NCBI RefSeq assembly: GCF_003131205.1
Contig: NZ_QFFY01000005.1
Span: 496,001 to 560,000 of the forward strand
Length of the DNA stretch: 64,000 bases
Source of the DNA: Occallatibacter savannae
Lineage (GTDB): Bacteria > Acidobacteriota > Terriglobia > Terriglobales > Acidobacteriaceae
Direction of reading: 5' to 3'
Each line of letters begins with the position of its first letter. Position 1 is the first letter of the stretch. The notes beneath the pieces are model-generated. The model was not told the DNA's origin and ran no database searches. It was given only the letters and a program-made list of their open reading frames with translations. The translations under genes and the position numbers were made by a program. Below, one piece after another: positions 42,768-52,250 of this stretch.

Positions 42768-43961
42768 GTGTCTCGATTCTTTCAGCGCCTGTCTTTTGTT
42801 CTAGCTGCAACCATATTTGCCGCCCTGGGCCTCGGCTTTGCCCTCGGCGAGTTCGGCATGTTTGGCGTTCACGCCGAGCAGGATGGTGCCTACCGCCAGA
42901 TGCACGTCTATGCGGAAGTCCTGAAAAGAGTCCAGAGCGACTACGTCACCGAGCCCAATATCAGCACCGTTACCACGGGCGCGCTCCACGGTTTGCTCGA
43001 GTCCCTCGACGCCGATTCCAGCTATCTCACACCCACCGAGTACAAGATCTACAAGGATCGTCCCACCTCCGGTGTCGCCCAGATCGGCGTCACCGTCTCC
43101 AAGCGCTACGGCTATGCGACCATCGTCAGCGTCGTTCCCAACTCTCCCGCCGACCGCGAGCACCTGAGCGACGGCGATGTCATCGAGTCCATCGGCGACA
43201 CATCCACCCGGGAGCTCTCGCTCGCCGCCATCCGCCTGATGCTTGAGGGCAAGCCCGGCAGCACAGTAGTCCTTTCGGTCGTTCGCCCCCGCAAGCCGGA
43301 TCCGGACAAGCTCACCCTTACCCGCAGCGTCGTACCCGCTCCTGCAATGAGCGAGCAGCAGTACGAGAACGCCAGCATCCTCTACCTCAAGCCCGGATCT
43401 CTCAGCGCTGACCGGGTCGATCAGCTTGCCTCCAAGATCAAGTCAGCTGGAAAGTCTCGAAAAATCCTCCTCGATTTGCGCGATGTCTCCGAGGGCGAGC
43501 CAGAGCAGGGGATCCGCCTAGCCAACTTCTTCATCAATTCGGGCACAATCGCTGTCCTTGAAGGTCAGAAATTCCCCAAGCAGACCTTTAGCGCAGATGC
43601 CTCAAAGTTCCTGACCAGTGCTCCTGTCTCGGTCCTCGTCAACCGCGGAACCTACGGCGCGGCTGAAATCGCAGCCGATGCCATAGTAGGTGCAAAGCGC
43701 GGCGACGTTGTCGGTGAGCGCACGTTCGGCGAAGGTTCGGTCCAGAAGACCATCGAGCTTCCCGACGGTGCAGCTCTCCTCCTCACGGTCGCCAAATACG
43801 AGGGACCCGACGGCAAGAAGATTCAGGACGAAGCCGTTGCGCCCACCGTTCTCGTCGGTCAGAACCAGGACGAGGACGTGGACGACGACACGCCGCAGAC
43901 CAACAAGGGCGACGAAACCCTCAATAAGGCGCTCGAACTGCTCAAGGCCAAAAATAGCTAA
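42768..43961 (+). CDS. S41-like C-terminal processing peptidase homologue, predicted inactive
   Basis: The 397-residue product has an N-terminal membrane anchor (residues 4-27), an S41 helical region with HGLLESLDADSSYLTPTEY, a PDZ domain (VGVTVSKRYG-like start, SDGDVIESIGD), and the protease core. In active CtpA/Prc enzymes the core reads SASASE with a nucleophilic Ser, and TFGKG with a Lys 25 residues later. Here these are GTYGAAE (Gly297, codon 43656) and TFGEG (Glu322, codon 43731), so both catalytic residues are gone. The fold looks intact. Start choice among GTG codons 42759-42768 is uncertain. PBP1A-type gene follows, which suggests an envelope role. Confidence 0.8.
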   Translation: MSRFFQRLSFVLAATIFAALGLGFALGEFGMFGVHAEQDGAYRQMHVYAEVLKRVQSDYVTEPNISTVTTGALHGLLESLDADSSYLTPTEYKIYKDRPTSGVAQIGVTVSKRYGYATIVSVVPNSPADREHLSDGDVIESIGDTSTRELSLAAIRLMLEGKPGSTVVLSVVRPRKPDPDKLTLTRSVVPAPAMSEQQYENASILYLKPGSLSADRVDQLASKIKSAGKSRKILLDLRDVSEGEPEQGIRLANFFINSGTIAVLEGQKFPKQTFSADASKFLTSAPVSVLVNRGTYGAAEIAADAIVGAKRGDVVGERTFGEGSVQKTIELPDGAALLLTVAKYEGPDGKKIQDEAVAPTVLVGQNQDEDVDDDTPQTNKGDETLNKALELLKAKNS

Positions 43962-44187
43962 TTAGGCCCGCATCTTCCCAAATTGCACCCCATGGTTCGC
44001 GGCCGTCCGTGCGCACGGCAGCCGATTTGAACCCATGCTAGCCTTGAGAGTAGGCATTCCCCCTTCAGCGATCACCACCGCCTGAACCGAGAGGATTGCC
44101 ATCGAGGCTTCTGTCTTGGCTGCCCCCTCTGCACACTCGGTGCCCCCGTCCGGCCTTGGCCGAACCCACCGCTTGCGGCCCGAGCCA

Positions 44188-46575
44188 ATGCGCAGCAAGC
44201 AGCCGCGGGGCAAGCCGAAGCTTGCAGGCCGTGCAGCCCTCATTGTTCTGCTGCTTCTCGCCATCATCACCGGCTCGCTTGCCGGTCTCATGCTCGTCTT
44301 CTCCGTCAATTTGCCCCAGATCAACGATCTCGAGCGCTACCGCCCTTCCACGATGACGGACCTCTACGATGCCAAAGGTCGCATTATCGGGTCTTTCGCG
44401 CTCGAAAAGCGCGTCATCGTCAACTACAACGACTTCGCTCCCATCCTTCGCCAGGCAGTCATCTCCATCGAAGACAAGAACTTCGATTCCCACTGGGGCA
44501 TCAATGTCTTCCGCATCGCCGGAGCCCTCGTCCACGATCTGCGCTCCCACGGCCGCGCACAGGGAGCCTCCACCCTGACCATGCAGCTGGCGCGTAACCT
44601 GTTTCTCTCTGCAGATCGCACCGCAGCCCGCAAGGCGCAGGAATCCATGCTCGCCATTCAGATCGAGCGCGCCTTCACCAAGGAGCAGATCTTCACCCTC
44701 TACGGCAATCAGATCTACCTGGGCAGCGGCATGTACGGCTTTGAAGCCGCTTCGCAGTTCTACTTCAGCAAGCACGCCAAAGATCTTTCGCTTACCGAGG
44801 CCGCTCTCCTCGCCGGACTGCCGAAAGGCCCCGTCGCCTACTCGCCGCTCGTGAATCCCGAAAAGGCGCTCCGCCGTCGCAACCTCGTCATCAGCGAAAT
44901 GGAGTCCGACGGTGTCATTACGCACAAGGAGGCCGATCAGGCTCGTAAGTCACCCCTCGGTCTGCACATCAACCAGCCGGAGATGTCCGTCGCTCCCTGG
45001 TTCCAGGAAGAGGTCCGTCGGGAACTGGAGAAGAAGTTCGGAACCGAGCAGGTCCACGAAGCCGGGCTCCGCGTCCAGACCACACTCGATCTCGACCTCC
45101 AGAAGACAGCCAACAAGGCGCTCGCAGATGGTCTCGCCGCCTACGAACGCCGCCACGGCTGGAAGGGCAAGCTTGAAAACGTTCTGGCCAATGGCGCAAC
45201 CCTCGACGACTATAAGCACCCTGACTGGGCCACCGCTTCGCACGCCGGTGACTATGTTCACGTGCTGGTCACCGAGGTGCGCCCCCTCGAGATACATGCC
45301 CGTATCGGTCCCGATCCCGTAGTGCTCATGCCCGAGGACTGGGCCTGGACCGGTCAACACAACGCCGATGCCCTCGTGAAAGCCGATGACATCATTTACG
45401 TGCACCTTGCCGACGCCTTCGAAGGCCTGGCCCGCCGCGCCACTCTCGAACAGGATTCAGGTGCCCAGGGCGCCGTCCTTGCCATGGACAACACCACCGG
45501 CGATGTCCTTGCCATGATCGGCGGCCGCGACTGGGCTACTTCAGAATTCAATCGCGCCACGCAGGCCGAGCGCCAGACCGGCTCCAGTTTTAAGCCCTAC
45601 GTGTACACGACCGCCGTTGAAGAGGGTACCAAGCCCGACGACATCATCGTCGACGCTCCTGTCAGCTTCGGCAGCTATGCGCCGCACAACTACGAGAACG
45701 ACTTCAAGGGCGCGATGACCATCACCAACGCCTTCGCGGAATCGCGCAACGTTCCCGCCGTCAAACTCGCAGCCCGCGTCGGCATTCGCAAGGTCATTGA
45801 AACGGCCCACAAGTTCGGCGTCACCACGGACATTCCCGCCTATCTTCCCGTCGCACTCGGCGCGGCCGAAATCACCCTTGAAGAGCAGGTCACTTCCTAC
45901 TCCGTGTTCCCTAACGACGGCATTCGCGTCAAGCCGCGCCTCATTCGCAAAGTCACTAACGCCGATGGCATCACGCTTTGGGAAGACGCACCCGCCGTTG
46001 ACGAGATCATCAGTCAGCAGACCGCCCGCACCATGATGACGCTCTTTCGCGCCGTCACCGCGCATGGAACCGGAGCAGCCGTCGCGCAGATGAACCATCC
46101 TCTCGGCGGCAAAACGGGCACGACGAGCGACTACACCGACGCCTGGTTCCTTGGCTTCTCTCCGTCGGTCACCTGCGGCGTATGGGTCGGCTACGACAGC
46201 CGTCAATCTCTCGGCGAAAAGGAAACCGGAGCCCGCGCAGCCCTCCCCATCTGGATGCAGATCATGAAAGTCGCCATCACCGGCAAAGACGATGAGCAGT
46301 TCCCCGGCGACGTAGAGGATTCAACGATTCAGAAAGCCTCGCTCGCACAAACCGCGCGACCCATAGCACTGCCGCAACTGTCTGCCGCCCCTCACCAGCA
46401 ATCCCCGTCTCCAGCATCTTCTGCTACGAAACAAGCTCCTTCCCAGCTAGTTTCGCCGTCGGTCAACTCAGGGGCCCAACCCCATGCCGGCGGTCAGCTT
46501 ATCAAGCCCACTCTGCCTCCAGCGCAGATCGCCAAACCTCAGCAGCCTTCCCCCGCACGTCCCTCCGCTCGCTAG
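44188..46575 (+). CDS. Class A penicillin-binding protein (PBP1A type)
   Basis: The 795-residue enzyme builds peptidoglycan at the membrane. A single anchor (ALIVLLLLAIITGSLAGLMLV) is followed by a GT51 transglycosylase with AVISIEDKNFDSHWG, GASTLTMQLARN and IYLGSGMYGFEAA. The transpeptidase has Ser466-Ser-Phe-Lys469, SRN in AESRNVPA, and GGKTGTTSDYTDAWF. The last 80 residues are Pro/Gln/Ser-rich and probably disordered. The open frame starts at a TTG at 44116; the ATG at 44188 is preferred for lack of any better signal. It lies downstream of the S41-like gene on the same strand. Confidence 0.92.
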   Translation: MRSKQPRGKPKLAGRAALIVLLLLAIITGSLAGLMLVFSVNLPQINDLERYRPSTMTDLYDAKGRIIGSFALEKRVIVNYNDFAPILRQAVISIEDKNFDSHWGINVFRIAGALVHDLRSHGRAQGASTLTMQLARNLFLSADRTAARKAQESMLAIQIERAFTKEQIFTLYGNQIYLGSGMYGFEAASQFYFSKHAKDLSLTEAALLAGLPKGPVAYSPLVNPEKALRRRNLVISEMESDGVITHKEADQARKSPLGLHINQPEMSVAPWFQEEVRRELEKKFGTEQVHEAGLRVQTTLDLDLQKTANKALADGLAAYERRHGWKGKLENVLANGATLDDYKHPDWATASHAGDYVHVLVTEVRPLEIHARIGPDPVVLMPEDWAWTGQHNADALVKADDIIYVHLADAFEGLARRATLEQDSGAQGAVLAMDNTTGDVLAMIGGRDWATSEFNRATQAERQTGSSFKPYVYTTAVEEGTKPDDIIVDAPVSFGSYAPHNYENDFKGAMTITNAFAESRNVPAVKLAARVGIRKVIETAHKFGVTTDIPAYLPVALGAAEITLEEQVTSYSVFPNDGIRVKPRLIRKVTNADGITLWEDAPAVDEIISQQTARTMMTLFRAVTAHGTGAAVAQMNHPLGGKTGTTSDYTDAWFLGFSPSVTCGVWVGYDSRQSLGEKETGARAALPIWMQIMKVAITGKDDEQFPGDVEDSTIQKASLAQTARPIALPQLSAAPHQQSPSPASSATKQAPSQLVSPSVNSGAQPHAGGQLIKPTLPPAQIAKPQQPSPARPSAR

Positions 46576-46664
46576 GTTTTTACTTCAACCGAGTTCTTCG
46601 TCCGTCCGCTGTTCGTCACACTCGTGTTGACATCCGACCCAAGCTAGGCCGATACTCGTGTCGA

Positions 46665-47024
46665 ATGCCGACCCAAGAGAACAACGACGATCGCATCGCC
46701 CTCCTTCAGGGCACCCTCGATCTCCTGATCCTCAAAACACTCCTCCTTGGCCCCTGCCACGGTCAGGGAGTCGCCCGTTCCATCCAGCGCCAGTCCGAAG
46801 AAGTTCTCTTCGTCGATCACGGCTCCCTCTATCTCGCCCTCCAGCGCCTCGAAGACAAGAATCTGATTCACGCGAAGTGGGGCGTCAGCGAGAACAACCG
46901 CAAAGCTCGCTTCTACTCGCTCACAGCAAAGGGCCGCGCCGAACTGCTCGAGAAGACCAGCCAGTGGAAGCGCCTCACGCGCGCCATGGGTCTCATCCTC
47001 GAACCGCAGCGTGAGGAGGGCTGA
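46665..47024 (+). CDS. PadR-family transcriptional regulator
   Basis: The 119-residue protein has the PadR winged helix: LLQGTLDLLILKTLLLGPCHGQGVARSI, the SLYLALQRLEDKNLIHAKW recognition helix and wing, and KARFYSLTAKGRAEL. Its stop is one base before the ADOP permease start at 47027 (a GAGGAGGG site lies inside it), so the two form an operon. This PadR-ADOP order is typical of Acidobacteria. It probably represses this transporter gene. Confidence 0.93.
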   Translation: MPTQENNDDRIALLQGTLDLLILKTLLLGPCHGQGVARSIQRQSEEVLFVDHGSLYLALQRLEDKNLIHAKWGVSENNRKARFYSLTAKGRAELLEKTSQWKRLTRAMGLILEPQREEG

Positions 47025-47026
47025 GC

Positions 47027-49690
47027 ATGCCGAAGAAGAAGCGCAGTGCCGAGGATTTCGCCGAAGAGATCCGTTCCCACCTCGAACTCGAAGCGGAAGA
47101 ACTGCGCTCAGAAGGGTTCAGCCCCGAAGAAGCCAGCCGCCGGGCCCACGTCGAGTTCGGCAGCGTCCGCGCCGCACAGGAGCGTTTTTACCTGCGCGAC
47201 CGCATTCAGGCTCTCGATAGCATCGTCCGCGATCTCCGCTACGCGCTTCGATCTCTCGCGCACAGTCCCGGCTTCGCCATCACAGCAGTCCTGACCCTAG
47301 CCCTCGGCATCGGGGCCAACACCGCCGTCTTCAGCGTCATGAACGCTGTTCTCCTTCGCTCGTTGCCGGTGTCCGATCCCGACCGCCTGGTCTACCTCCG
47401 GACGACCAACGTCCCCAAAGGCACCGGTACTATCAGTTCCAGAGAGACCTTTTCCTACCCTGTCTATCAGGCACTGCGCGATCAGCATTCGGCCCTCTCC
47501 GATGTAATCGCATACGTCCCTCTCTCTGTGAATAAGGTCGCAGTGCGCTACGGATCACAGCCCGAGGAAGCCAGCGGCGACATGGTCAGCGGCGCCTTCT
47601 TCACCGGCCTGGGCGTTAAGATCCCGCACGGGCGCAGCTTCACGGAGCAGGAGGAGAAGGAGCACGCTCCAGTTGCGGTGATCAGCTACAACTACTGGAC
47701 GCGCCGCTTCTCGCGAAATCCCGGCGTGCTCGGTACAACGCTCTTCGTCAACGGCGTCGGTTTCACAGTCGTTGGCATATCCGGCGAAGGTTTCGAGGGC
47801 CTCGAAGCTGGCGGGTCAACGGACTTCTGGATCCCGCTGCAAAGCCGCCCTGAACTGAACGCTTATGGAAACGCCGTCGAGGACGGCAAGATCTACATCA
47901 CCAATCCAACCTGGTGGTGCCTGCGGCTGATCGGCCGTCTCGCGCCTGGTGTAAGCAAACAGCAGGCGGCTTCCGCTCTTAACCCGCTGTTCCAGAGAGC
48001 CGCGTACATCGGCCTCGGTACTCCGGCGGCCGGTGAGAGGCCGCCTACTCTTCAGTTTGAGGAAGCGCGGGGATTTCCCGGGTACAGCGAGGAATACGGC
48101 CGTCCTCTACGCATGCTGATGGCCATGGTTGGCTTTGTTCTGCTCATCGCATTGACCAACGTCGCGATGTTGCTGATGGCGCGTAATTCAACCCGGCGGC
48201 GCGAATTCAGCATGAGGCTCGCTCTCGGTGCGGGACGTCGCGATCTTCTGCGTCAACTGCTCGCCGAAAGCCTCGTGCTGGTCATTTCAGGCGGCTTGTT
48301 GGCATGGACGTTCGCGGTTCTTGCCACTCGCGCACTCGCTTCATGGGCACAGATCGAAGCCAGCCTCGCACCCGATCGCACAGTTCTGCTTTTCGCTTTG
48401 GTCACGCTGGTTGTGGCGGCGCTTCTCTTCGGTCTCGCGCCTCTTCGCATCGCACTCTCCGCGGGGCCGGCGTTAAGCCTGAAGACGTCAGCTGCGACTT
48501 CAAACACTGAGGCTGGCCGGTCGCGGGCTGCGCGCATCATGGTAGCCCTGCAGATGACACTTTGCGTCGTTCTGCTTGTTGGTGCCGGCCTGCTCATCCG
48601 CACCCTCCGCAATCTTGAAAACACCCCGCTCGGCCTGCGTGTCGAAGGCCTCGTCGTCTTTGGGCTGAATCCGCACGTCACTTCGGTCCCGCAAGGAAAG
48701 GCCTTTTATGTCGATCTGATTTCCAGGCTCCGCCAACTCCCCGGCGTCGAATCCGTCACCTTCATGGAAGAGCGAATTGGCTCCTGGTCATCCAACAACA
48801 GCGACATGACCGTCGATGGTCGGCTGCCCGATGTTCCCAACGGCAGCTCTCGAACCGTCCGCGCTAACGTCGTTGGCCCCGCGTTTTTCACCACACTCGG
48901 CGTACCAGTTCTCTCCGGTCGCGACTTCGCCGACTCCGACACCGAAACATCGCCTCACGTTGGCATCATCAATGAACAGTTCGCAAAGCGTTTCTTCCCC
49001 AATCGCAATCCACTCGGCCACAGGATCGGCACCGAAGATGGACGCTATCAGATGACTGTCGTAGGTGTCGTCAAGGATCACAAGTACCGCAGCATCGATG
49101 AAGAACCGATCCCGATGGCATGGTACGAATACGCGCAGATTCCCATCGTCGGAAGAATGGATGTCGAGATGCGCGTCCACGGCGATCCGCTTGCCATCCT
49201 CCCCTCCGCGCGCAAGGTTGTCCAGCAATTGGACCCGAATCTTCCGCTGATCAAGCCCATGACGCAGCGCGCCCAATACGATCTCACCATCTCCAGCCAG
49301 ACTCTCTTTGCGCGGCTCGCCGGGTGCTTCGGCGTGCTCGCTGTCGTCCTCGTCGCCACCGGCCTTTATGGAACGCTTGCCTATCGTGTGAACCGCCGCA
49401 CAGCGGAGATCGGCGTCCGCATGGCGTTGGGCGCGGGTCGTAGCCAGGTCGTGTGGATGATCCTCCGCGACAACCTCCTGCTCACCGCTGTCGGAGTGCT
49501 TGCAGGAGTTCCACTCGCTCTTGTGATGGGACGCGCACTCTCTTCATCTCTCTACGGCGTGCAGCCTGTCGATGCGCTCACCTTCGCGCTCGCGATCCTG
49601 GGCGTCATCATCGTGGCTTTCGTCGCCAGCGCCGCTCCAGCCAGCCGCGCCGCCGGCGTCGACCCGCTGAAGGCGCTCCGAACGGAATGA
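47027..49690 (+). CDS. ADOP-type ABC transporter permease (MacB/FtsX-like, duplicated)
   Basis: The 887-residue permease begins with a cytoplasmic N-terminal segment of about 85 residues, a mark of 'acidobacterial duplicated orphan permeases'. A first FtsX unit follows with helix GFAITAVLTLALGIGANTAVF, the periplasmic MacB core domain, and three helices. A second unit starts near residue 500. The repeated motifs LALGAGRRDLLRQLLAES and MALGAGRSQVVWMILRDN show the duplication. No ATPase is encoded beside it, hence the orphan name. Its substrate is unknown. Confidence 0.92.
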   Translation: MPKKKRSAEDFAEEIRSHLELEAEELRSEGFSPEEASRRAHVEFGSVRAAQERFYLRDRIQALDSIVRDLRYALRSLAHSPGFAITAVLTLALGIGANTAVFSVMNAVLLRSLPVSDPDRLVYLRTTNVPKGTGTISSRETFSYPVYQALRDQHSALSDVIAYVPLSVNKVAVRYGSQPEEASGDMVSGAFFTGLGVKIPHGRSFTEQEEKEHAPVAVISYNYWTRRFSRNPGVLGTTLFVNGVGFTVVGISGEGFEGLEAGGSTDFWIPLQSRPELNAYGNAVEDGKIYITNPTWWCLRLIGRLAPGVSKQQAASALNPLFQRAAYIGLGTPAAGERPPTLQFEEARGFPGYSEEYGRPLRMLMAMVGFVLLIALTNVAMLLMARNSTRRREFSMRLALGAGRRDLLRQLLAESLVLVISGGLLAWTFAVLATRALASWAQIEASLAPDRTVLLFALVTLVVAALLFGLAPLRIALSAGPALSLKTSAATSNTEAGRSRAARIMVALQMTLCVVLLVGAGLLIRTLRNLENTPLGLRVEGLVVFGLNPHVTSVPQGKAFYVDLISRLRQLPGVESVTFMEERIGSWSSNNSDMTVDGRLPDVPNGSSRTVRANVVGPAFFTTLGVPVLSGRDFADSDTETSPHVGIINEQFAKRFFPNRNPLGHRIGTEDGRYQMTVVGVVKDHKYRSIDEEPIPMAWYEYAQIPIVGRMDVEMRVHGDPLAILPSARKVVQQLDPNLPLIKPMTQRAQYDLTISSQTLFARLAGCFGVLAVVLVATGLYGTLAYRVNRRTAEIGVRMALGAGRSQVVWMILRDNLLLTAVGVLAGVPLALVMGRALSSSLYGVQPVDALTFALAILGVIIVAFVASAAPASRAAGVDPLKALRTE

Positions 49691-49691
49691 T

Positions 49692-50381
49692 CTACGGCAG
49701 CGGCTCCTGCCGATACAACTCCGCAGTATGCCGCGCCGTAATCACCACCGCCATCGCCACCATCGAGACCGTCGCGATCACGCCTCCCACATCGAACAGC
49801 AGATACCGGTGCCCAAACAGCACCGCATACGGGCTGCGCAGCAGAGCCAGGTTCCCGGCTATGAGTAGAATCCGAATCTCTGTCGGCCCAAACACCCCCT
49901 GCGACATCTGAAAGCGCGAGAGCGTATACGTCGCAAGATAGCTCTCTGCAGACAGCAGCAGAAACCCCACGAGCATCGCGATCGCCACCGGCCAGTGTGC
50001 AAAGCCCGAATGCCCCAGTCCGCACATCAGAGCGGTCGCTCCGAGGATGTCCACAACGTGGTCCACGTAGAACCCGTAACGTGGCCTCTGCTGATTCCTT
50101 ACCCGCGCCAAGGTTCCATCCATGCTGTCTCCGAACCAGTTCAGCACGATGCATCCGATCACCGCTGTCAGCCAGTACCTGTTCACGCCAGCTAGTGCAT
50201 AGAACACACCCGCCCCGATCTGCGCGCCGAGCCCCAGCAGAGTCAATCCATCGGAGGTGACCCAGACGGGAAGCCGCTCCGCCATCCACGTCAAAGCCCG
50301 CTTCTCCGCGGCCGCAGTCAGAGACTGGTTGACCCGTCGCGCTGTCGCAAATCCCGAAGACCCTGCCATAGCCGTACTCAT
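49692..50381 (-). CDS. CDP-alcohol phosphatidyltransferase family membrane enzyme
   Basis: The 229-residue protein has the CDP-alcohol motif: GDSMDGTLARVR, then nine residues to GFYVDHVVD. About six transmembrane segments follow. Such enzymes transfer a phosphatidyl group from CDP-diacylglycerol to an alcohol such as glycerol phosphate, inositol phosphate or serine; the acceptor is not visible. The ATG at 50381 has GAGGAGAGG upstream and overlaps the stop of the preceding gene (ATGA), so the two are coupled. Its stop is one base from the ADOP gene stop, in convergent order. Confidence 0.85.
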   Translation of the reverse strand: MSTAMAGSSGFATARRVNQSLTAAAEKRALTWMAERLPVWVTSDGLTLLGLGAQIGAGVFYALAGVNRYWLTAVIGCIVLNWFGDSMDGTLARVRNQQRPRYGFYVDHVVDILGATALMCGLGHSGFAHWPVAIAMLVGFLLLSAESYLATYTLSRFQMSQGVFGPTEIRILLIAGNLALLRSPYAVLFGHRYLLFDVGGVIATVSMVAMAVVITARHTAELYRQEPLP

Positions 50382-51235
50382 TGCCCTCTCCTCTTCGTCA
50401 GCTCCCTGCATGTATTCCGCAAGGTGAACTCAAGCGACTCGCGCGGTACGCTCTCCACAAACGGGCCGATGGCCCAAACCAGCCCGGCTGGAATTCCCCT
50501 CGTCAGCGACACCGACTCGATCTGCATGTACAGCCCGCCGTCGCGTTCTTCGTAACTCCAGTACGTGTTCAGCCGCCACAAAAAGCCGTGCTCTTTATCC
50601 GGCGCAAGCACCCGCTCCTTCTGCGTACCCGCATCCTCGATCTCAGAAATTCTCGTGCTTCTTGAAGTGCTGTACCCATGCCTCGTATCCAGCCGTCCAA
50701 ACGTCACGTCATAGGTCGTGTCCATCACCACCGTGATCACGTGCTTCTGTTTCACCCGCATCTCGGCTGTGAACTGGTCGGGTACAGGCCGGGTCTGAGG
50801 AGAGACAATCCTTGCCCGTACCACCTCGGGTGAGTACATCTGGGGATAGCTGCTGAAGTTCTTCATCAGTTGTTCAAAGTCAGCCGCTGTAGCCCCTTCA
50901 ACAAACGCGGTTCCCCTCCAGTCATGCAGCATCCCTCCCGGAACCTCACCCTTGTCTGGCGTCAGCTTCTCGATCACGACCTGGCCTCGTCGCAACTGCT
51001 CTCCCGGATTACCGGGCCTGTTCGCGTCCGACTTAACCTCAGCCAGGAACCCAGCAGTTGAACGATGCTGCTGCCCAAGCCGGGCCTCAACGTTGGCGAC
51101 GTACGTCTCAAATGCATTCACTGCTTTCTGCGGCGCCTCCGCCCTGCCGTCTGGCACAGCCGCAACGAAGCCCCACACCAGAAGAATCAGCACGCATACG
51201 CGCCACCCTCGACCCCTCATCTGCATATCTCGCAA
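50378..51235 (-). CDS. Secreted START-like (SRPBCC) protein coupled to the phosphatidyltransferase
   Basis: The 285-residue protein starts with a signal peptide or anchor (GWRVCVLILLVWGFVAAV). Downstream ATG codons at 51223 and 51217 are alternatives. After a helical linker, the mature region resembles a START/SRPBCC fold, with GTAFVEGATAADFEQLMKNF, RVKQKHVITVVMDTTYDV, YWSYEERDGGLYMQIESV and a final amphipathic helix (LEFTLRNTCREL). Such folds bind lipids or other hydrophobic ligands. Overlap with the phosphatidyltransferase start suggests both handle a membrane lipid, which is inference. Confidence 0.65.
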   Translation of the reverse strand: MRDMQMRGRGWRVCVLILLVWGFVAAVPDGRAEAPQKAVNAFETYVANVEARLGQQHRSTAGFLAEVKSDANRPGNPGEQLRRGQVVIEKLTPDKGEVPGGMLHDWRGTAFVEGATAADFEQLMKNFSSYPQMYSPEVVRARIVSPQTRPVPDQFTAEMRVKQKHVITVVMDTTYDVTFGRLDTRHGYSTSRSTRISEIEDAGTQKERVLAPDKEHGFLWRLNTYWSYEERDGGLYMQIESVSLTRGIPAGLVWAIGPFVESVPRESLEFTLRNTCRELTKRRGQ

Positions 51236-51395
51236 TCTCCCACGGCACCGTCGTATCGCGCAATACTCAGGGGCTCCCTTGCGTCACTAATGAACCTCAC
51301 CGTCTAAACGCCTCCATCCACGACGTTTGTACGGAGTTGTACCAGCCGTTCAGTGCCCAGCTCAGAGGCGGACATCGGTTAAACTGAGGCTGGAA

Positions 51396-52247
51396 ATGCC
51401 AGACGCCGCGCCACCCTCGCGCTATCGCTTCGGAGTCTTTGAGGCGGATGCGTCTACCGGAGAACTGCGCAAGCAGGGAATCAGGATCAGGCTCAACGCC
51501 CAGCCGTTTCAGGTCCTTCTCATGCTCCTCGACCGACCCGGCGAGGTACTCACACGCGATGAAATCGCCCAGAACCTCTGGTCCGACGGAACATTTGTGG
51601 ACTACGAGCACGGCCTCAACTCCGCTGTGAATCGGATTCGCGAAGCCCTCGGCGACTCCGCCAGCAACCCCCGCTTTGTGGAAACACTCGCCCGGCGAGG
51701 CTACCGCTTCGTCGCGCCGGTCCAGCGAGTAGCGTCCCAATCAAATGCCGCAGCCTCAACTGAACCCCCAATGTCACCCGGCAACCCAGTCGAGACGCCC
51801 GGACAAGTTTCTGCAGGAGTCCTCCCCACGGCCGCAGAACTGCCGCAGCCTCCGCACACGGCCGTCCGTGCAGCGTTCCTGCTTCTGCAACTGATGTATG
51901 TGGGATTCTACGTGGGTGCTCTCGCCAATCTGCGCGAGATTGAGGACCTGCTCTCGCCGCTTCGGGCAGCGGCAGCAGTCGTCTACATCCTCATCGGCAC
52001 CGCCGCGATTCTGATCGCAGTCCGCGCCTACCTGCTCTCCGCCATCGCTCTTCGCGCACCGCACATGCGCGGCCGTGTTCTGCGGATCTGGCCCTTCCTG
52101 CTCCTGGCCGACATTCTCTGGGCGCTCTCACCACTGCTGCTGCTGCACCACATCAATACCGGCCTGGCGCTCGCGTGCATGGCTCTTCTGGCCTACTCGC
52201 CATTCGCGCAGCGATCCCTCATCCTGATGGGAGCGGCCCGCGACTGA
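51396..52247 (+). CDS. CadC-like membrane-bound winged-helix transcriptional regulator
   Basis: The 283-residue protein has an N-terminal OmpR-type winged helix (residues 10-105: YRFGVFEAD, LNAQPFQVLLMLLDRPGEVLTR, GLNSAVNRIREALGD, ETLARRGYRFV). A Pro/Ala-rich linker of about 45 residues leads to four transmembrane helices (about 155-175, 187-215, 225-250, 255-280). There is no large periplasmic sensor, so it may sense the membrane itself or a partner protein. The ATG at 51396 was chosen because the DNA-binding domain begins there. It is divergent from the START-like/phosphatidyltransferase pair. Confidence 0.82.
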   Translation: MPDAAPPSRYRFGVFEADASTGELRKQGIRIRLNAQPFQVLLMLLDRPGEVLTRDEIAQNLWSDGTFVDYEHGLNSAVNRIREALGDSASNPRFVETLARRGYRFVAPVQRVASQSNAAASTEPPMSPGNPVETPGQVSAGVLPTAAELPQPPHTAVRAAFLLLQLMYVGFYVGALANLREIEDLLSPLRAAAAVVYILIGTAAILIAVRAYLLSAIALRAPHMRGRVLRIWPFLLLADILWALSPLLLLHHINTGLALACMALLAYSPFAQRSLILMGAARD

Positions 52248-52250
52248 TCA

